Made by a program: the position numbers and the translations under genes. Under the pieces are notes generated by a model that was not told the origin of the DNA, did not search any database, and saw only the letters and a program-made list of their open reading frames with translations. Shown piece by piece: positions 6,103-9,652 of a DNA stretch of 9,652 nt. The stretch spans positions 1 to 9,652 of the forward strand of contig JBALXS010000157.1 of assembly GCA_036960485.1 (NCBI GenBank), in the 5' to 3' direction. This DNA is from Rs1 sp036960485. Lineage in GTDB: Bacteria; Pseudomonadota; Gammaproteobacteria; Pseudomonadales; Balneatricaceae. Every line of letters starts with the position of its first letter. The stretch's first letter is position 1.

Positions 6103-7224
6103 TCAATTCAATTTCACAGAAGCAAAGCTCGATTCTCCGCTTGCAGCCGTGAGCACTTGATGCACTTGAGATTCTTGCTCTAAACTTGCTGATCTCATAT
6201 CCATTTCTAAAGTACCTAAATTGATGCGTGTATCTGTCCACATTCCCGTGCGGTCCTCTCGCGGAGAGAAACCAATATGCTTTCGATAACAACGACTAAA
6301 ATGCGGTGTCGATACAAAACCACAGGCAGAGGATACTTCGATGATTGATAAGGTGGTTTGTTTTAGTAATTGCCTCGCTCTATCTAAGCGAAGCTTTAAA
6401 TAATATCTTGAGGGAGTGCAGTTCAAATAACGGTGGAATAATCTTTCTAACTGGCGCCTAGAAACACTCACAAAGCTTGCTAGTTCGTCCAGTTCAATTG
6501 GCTCTTCTATATTAGCTTCCATCAGCTCTACTATTTCTACTAGTTTCGGCTGCGCTGTACTTAGAAGATGACGCAGCGGTACTTTTTGCTGATCTCCTTG
6601 CGAGCGCACTCTGTCACATACAAACATATCAGAAATAGCTCCGCACAATGCACGTCCGTGTTGTAATGCCACTATGTAAAGCATCATATCCATCGGCGCT
6701 CCGCCACCTGAGCAGGTAAGCCTGTTTCTGTCATGGGTAAACAGGCGTCGATTACATTTCACCTTTGGAAATGCTTCTTGTAAAGGAGCAATATATTCCC
6801 AGTGCGCGCTACATTCATACCCATCCATTAGTCCTGCATCAGCTAATAAATAGGCTCCTGTGCATATTCCACCTAGCACCACTTTTTTAGCCGCTAAACC
6901 TTTAACCCAATTAATTTCTGCTTTCGTATAATTTTTGGAAACATTAATGCCACCAGCTACAATCAGCGTATCTAGCACTGGAGCTTCATACATGGCAGCA
7001 TCTACTTCTACTTTCATGCCATCACTAGCCTGCACACTTTTACCGTCAGCATTTAGTAAATACCAACTATATAACTCCTTACCTGATAATTGATTTGCCA
7101 TTCGCAATGGCTCAACTGCTGAGGCCAAGGCGATCATAGAATAATCACCTAGCAATAAAAAGCCAATGCGTGAAGTTTTGATATTAGAGGATGGAACTAC
7201 TGATATTTTAGCCTGTGTATCCAT
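6103..7224 (-). CDS. GlxA family transcriptional regulator (DJ-1/PfpI + AraC HTH)
   Basis: A 373-residue cytoplasmic regulator related to the GbdR/CdhR/ArgR group of Pseudomonas, which mostly activates catabolic genes for quaternary amines or amino acids. Residues about 18-190 form a DJ-1/PfpI-like domain (IGFLLLGDYSMIALASAVEP; DTLIVAGG near 85-92). Its nucleophile-elbow-like GGICTGAYLLADAGLMDG has Cys121, and SAHWE has His141; many relatives lack the Cys, and catalysis is not implied. SGGGAPMDMMLYIVALQHG (172-190) and the DQQKVPLRH segment (211-219) are typical of the subgroup. An AraC helix-turn-helix pair follows at about 240-322, ending GFSPREDR. About 48 extra residues after it give a longer tail than usual. 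The ATG at 7224 has AGGA seven bases upstream. The effector is unknown. It is preceded by the MFS gene on the same strand, so that transporter could be a target. Confidence 0.88.
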   Translation of the reverse strand: MDTQAKISVVPSSNIKTSRIGFLLLGDYSMIALASAVEPLRMANQLSGKELYSWYLLNADGKSVQASDGMKVEVDAAMYEAPVLDTLIVAGGINVSKNYTKAEINWVKGLAAKKVVLGGICTGAYLLADAGLMDGYECSAHWEYIAPLQEAFPKVKCNRRLFTHDRNRLTCSGGGAPMDMMLYIVALQHGRALCGAISDMFVCDRVRSQGDQQKVPLRHLLSTAQPKLVEIVELMEANIEEPIELDELASFVSVSRRQLERLFHRYLNCTPSRYYLKLRLDRARQLLKQTTLSIIEVSSACGFVSTPHFSRCYRKHIGFSPREDRTGMWTDTRINLGTLEMDMRSASLEQESQVHQVLTAASGESSFASVKLN

Positions 7225-7233
7225 GTTGGTATC

Positions 7234-7243
7234 CTGTGCACAG
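7234..7243. promoter_or_regulatory. Palindrome CTGTGCACAG overlapping the glxA-type gene's Shine-Dalgarno
   Basis: A perfect 10-bp palindrome lies 9 bases before the regulator's ATG and overlaps its AGGA ribosome binding site. In RNA it could mask the site; in DNA it could be an operator for autoregulation. AraC-type proteins more often bind direct repeats, so the role is open. Confidence 0.35.
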
Positions 7244-7251
7244 CTTTTTCT

Positions 7252-7311
7252 TTAAATAGCTGGCTGTTTTATTGTTTTTATAGCAATCAGTTAAGAACAG
7301 GTTAAATAGCT
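7252..7311. repeat. Direct repeat TTAAATAGCT, two copies 50 bp apart
   Basis: The 10-mer TTAAATAGCT occurs at 7252-7261 and 7302-7311 in the leader/promoter region of the GlxA-type regulator gene. The 50-bp offset places both copies near the same face of the helix, as expected of a regulator that bends DNA. The motif is AT-rich and could recur by chance. Confidence 0.35.
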
Positions 7312-7446
7312 AAGATATTAATCGACATATAACCAATTAAATCTATTAATTTCACTACTTATCATACTTGCTAGAATACTACTAAAAACCCAACACAATT
7401 AGTTAAAAGCGACACCGTTATACTTGCTTGTTTCGCTCTTACCAGC

Positions 7447-7479
7447 TGCGCTAGTGAATACTTACATCCCACTAGCACA
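7447..7479 (-). repeat. Inverted repeat with 10-bp stem downstream of the MFS gene
   Basis: On the minus strand TGTGCTAGTG and CACTAGCGCA pair over 10 bp with one G-U wobble and enclose a 13-base loop (GGATGTAAGTATT). The same RNA on the plus strand would have a C-A mismatch, so the structure fits minus-strand RNA better. It lies 90 bases beyond the MFS stop, in the 3' part of that transcript or the leader of the regulator gene. No U-run follows, so it is not a standard terminator. Confidence 0.5.
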
Positions 7480-7568
7480 TTAACTCTAAATATCCCCCTC
7501 TCTATTAAGCTTTCGTTCAATAAAACCAAGTCAAGAAGCCCAGCTGTACCTGTTATCTGCTTTAAGCT

Positions 7569-9652
7569 TTAACTTTGGTTTTCTTCAGCACTTTCAAACT
7601 CTTCATAGCTTTTAGGCCCTTCATCAATACTGCTTACCCACTCACCTTCTGTTGACTCTTTGCCTTCACTAATATTGTCCATCATTATTGATGCTGAATC
7701 AGGGAGTATGTCAACAACAGCCGCTGCTACATCTGAAATATTTTCAGGAGCAGCTTCTGACAAACGCTGCACTACATCAATTGCCACATCTGTATTGATG
7801 GCCGCCTGGTGCGCTTTATCCATTTTAGAATCAACACTATTGGGTAAAATTTCTTCAGATTCATCGTGCCAGCTATTAATGACTTCGGTAGCTATCGCTC
7901 CTGCACTTTCAGGCACCGCTTCCGCAACCGCTGCTGCTACATCTAAGTAATTTTCAGGCGCAGCTTCTGTTAATATTTGCACCAATTCTATCGCGGCATC
8001 CGTCTCGTATGCTTCTTGCAACATTTGATCAAACTCTGGGTCCACATCTTGATTGTCTTGCACTAACGGTGTTTCTATTTCATCAACATTGTCTGTAATG
8101 TTACCTGCTAACTCGGATGCAACTAACCCTGCTGAATCTGGGATACTTCCTACTACTGCTACCGCAAGCTCTACCGCGCTTTCGGGTACTGCTTCGGTTA
8201 AGCGCTGTAATAAATTAAGTGCAGCATCAGCTTCTTCATTTTCGCTACTTACATCATCAGAAGATGTTATTTGAGCTAAAGCATCTGATTGCACAATATT
8301 TTCAGCGAATTCTGTTGCTAATGATACAGCGGTATCTGGCATGGCCTCAGCCATTGTTACCGCAACATCTAATGCTTGCTCAGGAGAAGATTCCCAAAGT
8401 TCACTGGCTATTTCTAGCATATCTTGTTCACTAGTATCTTCAGCTTCATCTGCAGGTCTAAGTGCTTCACGTTCTTCCGCCACTACTTTTGCATAATACT
8501 CAGCTACTTGTAATGCAGAATTCGGTGCAGATTCAACCGCTATTTTAGCCATAGATACACGTAGTCCGGGATAGGCATGGCCTAATTCTGCTGCGACAGA
8601 TACCACTTGATTAGGATGCGTCTCTGCTAATTTTTTAACTAACTCATAAGCTAAATCCGGTTGAGTCGCTACAATTTCACGCGTTATTTCCATAATGCGA
8701 TAGGGCAATGCTTCACGCATCACCTCGTACAACCTTAGTACATCAATGTTTTTTACGGTAGCGAGCGCACATGCTAGTTCTACTGCACGCTCAGGCTGGC
8801 TTATTGATATAGCGCGCACCATATTTACCGCAGCACCTTGATCATTCTGAGCGATTTCGATAGCTGATTGCGCCTCACTACTCAATTGATGCACGACTGG
8901 TATATATTCGGTTCGCGGATCTAAATCAACCATTGCAGCAATTGCAGCGCCTTGCATAACGAAATGCTCTTGTTTAGCGATTGGTAACGCTTCACTGACA
9001 CTCATGCGATACAAAACGAATAGCGCTAAAGCCATTTGCACCGCAGCTAAGAAGTAAAACAATGAGTTGTTACCAAAAATTTCCATTACAATCGAAGCAG
9101 AATACGGGCCTAATACGCCTCCTAAAGAAAAGCCTAAAATCATGCTCCCCATTGCTGAAACCATTTCATTTTGGCGTAGTTTATCGAAAGCTTCAGAAAT
9201 ACTCAGCGGATAAAGACAAGCGATAATGCCTGTCGTTACACCTGTTGCAAGAAACAATGCCCACTCCAATTGGAAAGAAGCGGCAACTGTTGCTGCTAAT
9301 CCAATACCTGATGAAGCTAGTAGTAAGAAAAAAATCACTAAACGGCGATCAAATTTATCTGACAAATAACCCACCGGAAATTGTAAAATAAACGCGCCTA
9401 AAATAGCTGCTCCCATATAAAGCGTAAGTTGAAAATCAACGATATTGTTAAACTTAGCAAACACTGGCAACATGTTGAAGAGCGCAGCATAGATAAGCCC
9501 TCCTACAACACAACAAGCAACACCTAAAGGTGACTTTTTAATAAGCGAGAAAATTGACATAGGCGCAACATCATCGATTACCGGCCCAGTATTGCGCCCT
9601 AGCGCGATAGGAATAACTGCTAAACACAACAAAATCCCGCCGATAATAAACA
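7569..9652 (-). CDS. MFS transporter (YcaD-like) with long repeat tail, 5' end missing
   Basis: The frame stays open to the window edge, reading FIIGGILLCLAVIPIALGRN, the end of an N-terminal MFS half, so the real start lies beyond 9652; an internal TTG at 9632 is not the start. Numbering from that TTG gives 687 residues. Six membrane segments (about 34-57, 68-90, 97-118, 123-142, 157-184, 189-210) correspond to TM7-12. The motif-A-like loop GYLSDKFDRR is at 88-97 and CLYPLSISEAFDKL recalls the YcaD group of inner-membrane carriers of unknown substrate. Typical members end soon after TM12. Here about 475 further residues follow, acidic and rich in Ala, Glu and Pro, made of a 15-residue repeat. 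As both MFS termini are normally cytosolic, this tail should face the cytoplasm. The substrate is not predictable. Confidence 0.85.
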   Translation of the reverse strand, partial: FIIGGILLCLAVIPIALGRNTGPVIDDVAPMSIFSLIKKSPLGVACCVVGGLIYAALFNMLPVFAKFNNIVDFQLTLYMGAAILGAFILQFPVGYLSDKFDRRLVIFFLLLASSGIGLAATVAASFQLEWALFLATGVTTGIIACLYPLSISEAFDKLRQNEMVSAMGSMILGFSLGGVLGPYSASIVMEIFGNNSLFYFLAAVQMALALFVLYRMSVSEALPIAKQEHFVMQGAAIAAMVDLDPRTEYIPVVHQLSSEAQSAIEIAQNDQGAAVNMVRAISISQPERAVELACALATVKNIDVLRLYEVMREALPYRIMEITREIVATQPDLAYELVKKLAETHPNQVVSVAAELGHAYPGLRVSMAKIAVESAPNSALQVAEYYAKVVAEEREALRPADEAEDTSEQDMLEIASELWESSPEQALDVAVTMAEAMPDTAVSLATEFAENIVQSDALAQITSSDDVSSENEEADAALNLLQRLTEAVPESAVELAVAVVGSIPDSAGLVASELAGNITDNVDEIETPLVQDNQDVDPEFDQMLQEAYETDAAIELVQILTEAAPENYLDVAAAVAEAVPESAGAIATEVINSWHDESEEILPNSVDSKMDKAHQAAINTDVAIDVVQRLSEAAPENISDVAAAVVDILPDSASIMMDNISEGKESTEGEWVSSIDEGPKSYEEFESAEENQS
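7653..8840 (-). repeat. 15-residue helical repeat array in the MFS C-terminal tail
   Basis: Proline recurs at residues 280, 310, 325, 340, 355, 370, 417, 432, 483, 498, 559, 574, 629 and 644 (numbered from 9632). Steps within blocks are exactly 15 or 30. The unit is roughly P-[ED]-x-A-x-x-[LV]-A-x-x-[LVA]-A-E-x-x, one short amphipathic helix. About eight units run unbroken over 265-385. Then come four three-helix blocks (402-447, 468-512, 544-587, 614-657) joined by acidic linkers of about 20-30 residues. The last three blocks are most alike, for example LTEAAPENYLDVAAAVAEAV against LSEAAPENISDVAAAVVDIL, which suggests recent internal duplication. The pattern suggests an alpha-solenoid or protein-binding scaffold; I cannot match it to a named repeat family. 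Confidence 0.85.

Larger units (their letters stand above)
7225..7568. other. Intergenic region between MFS gene and glxA-type gene
   Basis: A 344-base non-coding stretch holding the leader of the regulator gene. Visible elements are a palindrome at the ribosome binding site (7234-7243), a 10-bp direct repeat at 7252-7261 and 7302-7311, and a long-stem inverted repeat (7447-7479). On the minus strand TATAAA (about 7277-7282) could be a -10 box for the regulator, but the matching -35 is poor. No gene or relic is recognised. Confidence 0.5.

Noticed and set aside
6098..6292. Minus-strand open frame of 64 codons in another frame
   Set aside because: It overlaps the C-terminal part of the GlxA-type regulator in a different frame and has no supporting motif or ribosome binding site.
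7660..8434. Three plus-strand open frames (7660-7950, 8053-8274, 8219-8434)
   Set aside because: They lie antisense to the repetitive, Ala/Glu-rich tail of the MFS gene. Their composition is explained by the complement of those codons, and they have no family features.
9630..9632. TTG at 9632 as the start of the MFS gene
   Set aside because: The frame stays open upstream to the window edge with membrane-like sequence, and a start here would remove the whole N-terminal half of the transporter.
1..9652. CRISPR array, rRNA or complete tRNA
   Set aside because: Both strands were read for regularly spaced repeats and RNA gene motifs, and none was found.

Overview
The window looks like a piece of a gammaproteobacterial chromosome, probably from a marine or aquatic lineage. 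This rests on the AT-rich base composition, the Pseudomonas/Vi-type sugar genes and the GlxA-AraC regulator; no rRNA or other marker is present to settle it. Every recognisable gene lies on the minus strand, so transcription runs from position 9652 towards 1: MFS transporter, GlxA-type regulator, tviB-like dehydrogenase, wbpM-like dehydratase, a decayed rmlA, an unidentified relic, an FkbM methyltransferase, and the end of an IS66-family element. Genes are separated by 340-550 bp gaps, unusually long for an operon.

Right part (6103-9652): an MFS transporter whose N-terminal half lies outside the window. It carries a cytosolic tail of about 475 residues built from a 15-residue helical repeat. 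A DJ-1/PfpI-AraC (GlxA family) regulator follows.

Middle (1909-5550): two nucleotide-sugar enzymes. The TviB/WbpO-type dehydrogenase oxidises a UDP-HexNAc to the uronic acid. The membrane-anchored WbpM-type 4,6-dehydratase makes UDP-4-keto-6-deoxy-HexNAc. Together they suggest an O-antigen or capsule containing an N-acetylhexosaminuronic acid and a 6-deoxy amino sugar such as QuiNAc or FucNAc. No glycosyltransferase, flippase, polymerase or HexNAc 4-epimerase is in view.

Left part (1-1908): a decaying polysaccharide cluster. One base after the wbpM stop there is a shrunken rmlA (glucose-1-phosphate thymidylyltransferase) relic. It keeps the start and C-terminus of the family but has stops, a frameshift and most of the middle missing. 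A second, unidentified relic abuts fkbM, a strongly AT-rich FkbM-family methyltransferase gene. The terminal inverted repeat and tnpA start of an IS66-family element close the window.

The best leads are the solenoid-like repeat tail on the transporter, the rmlA relic, the perfect 15-bp tandem duplication at the tviB ribosome binding site, and a 12-nt perfect match to the 16S anti-Shine-Dalgarno sequence inside a short open frame upstream of tviB.
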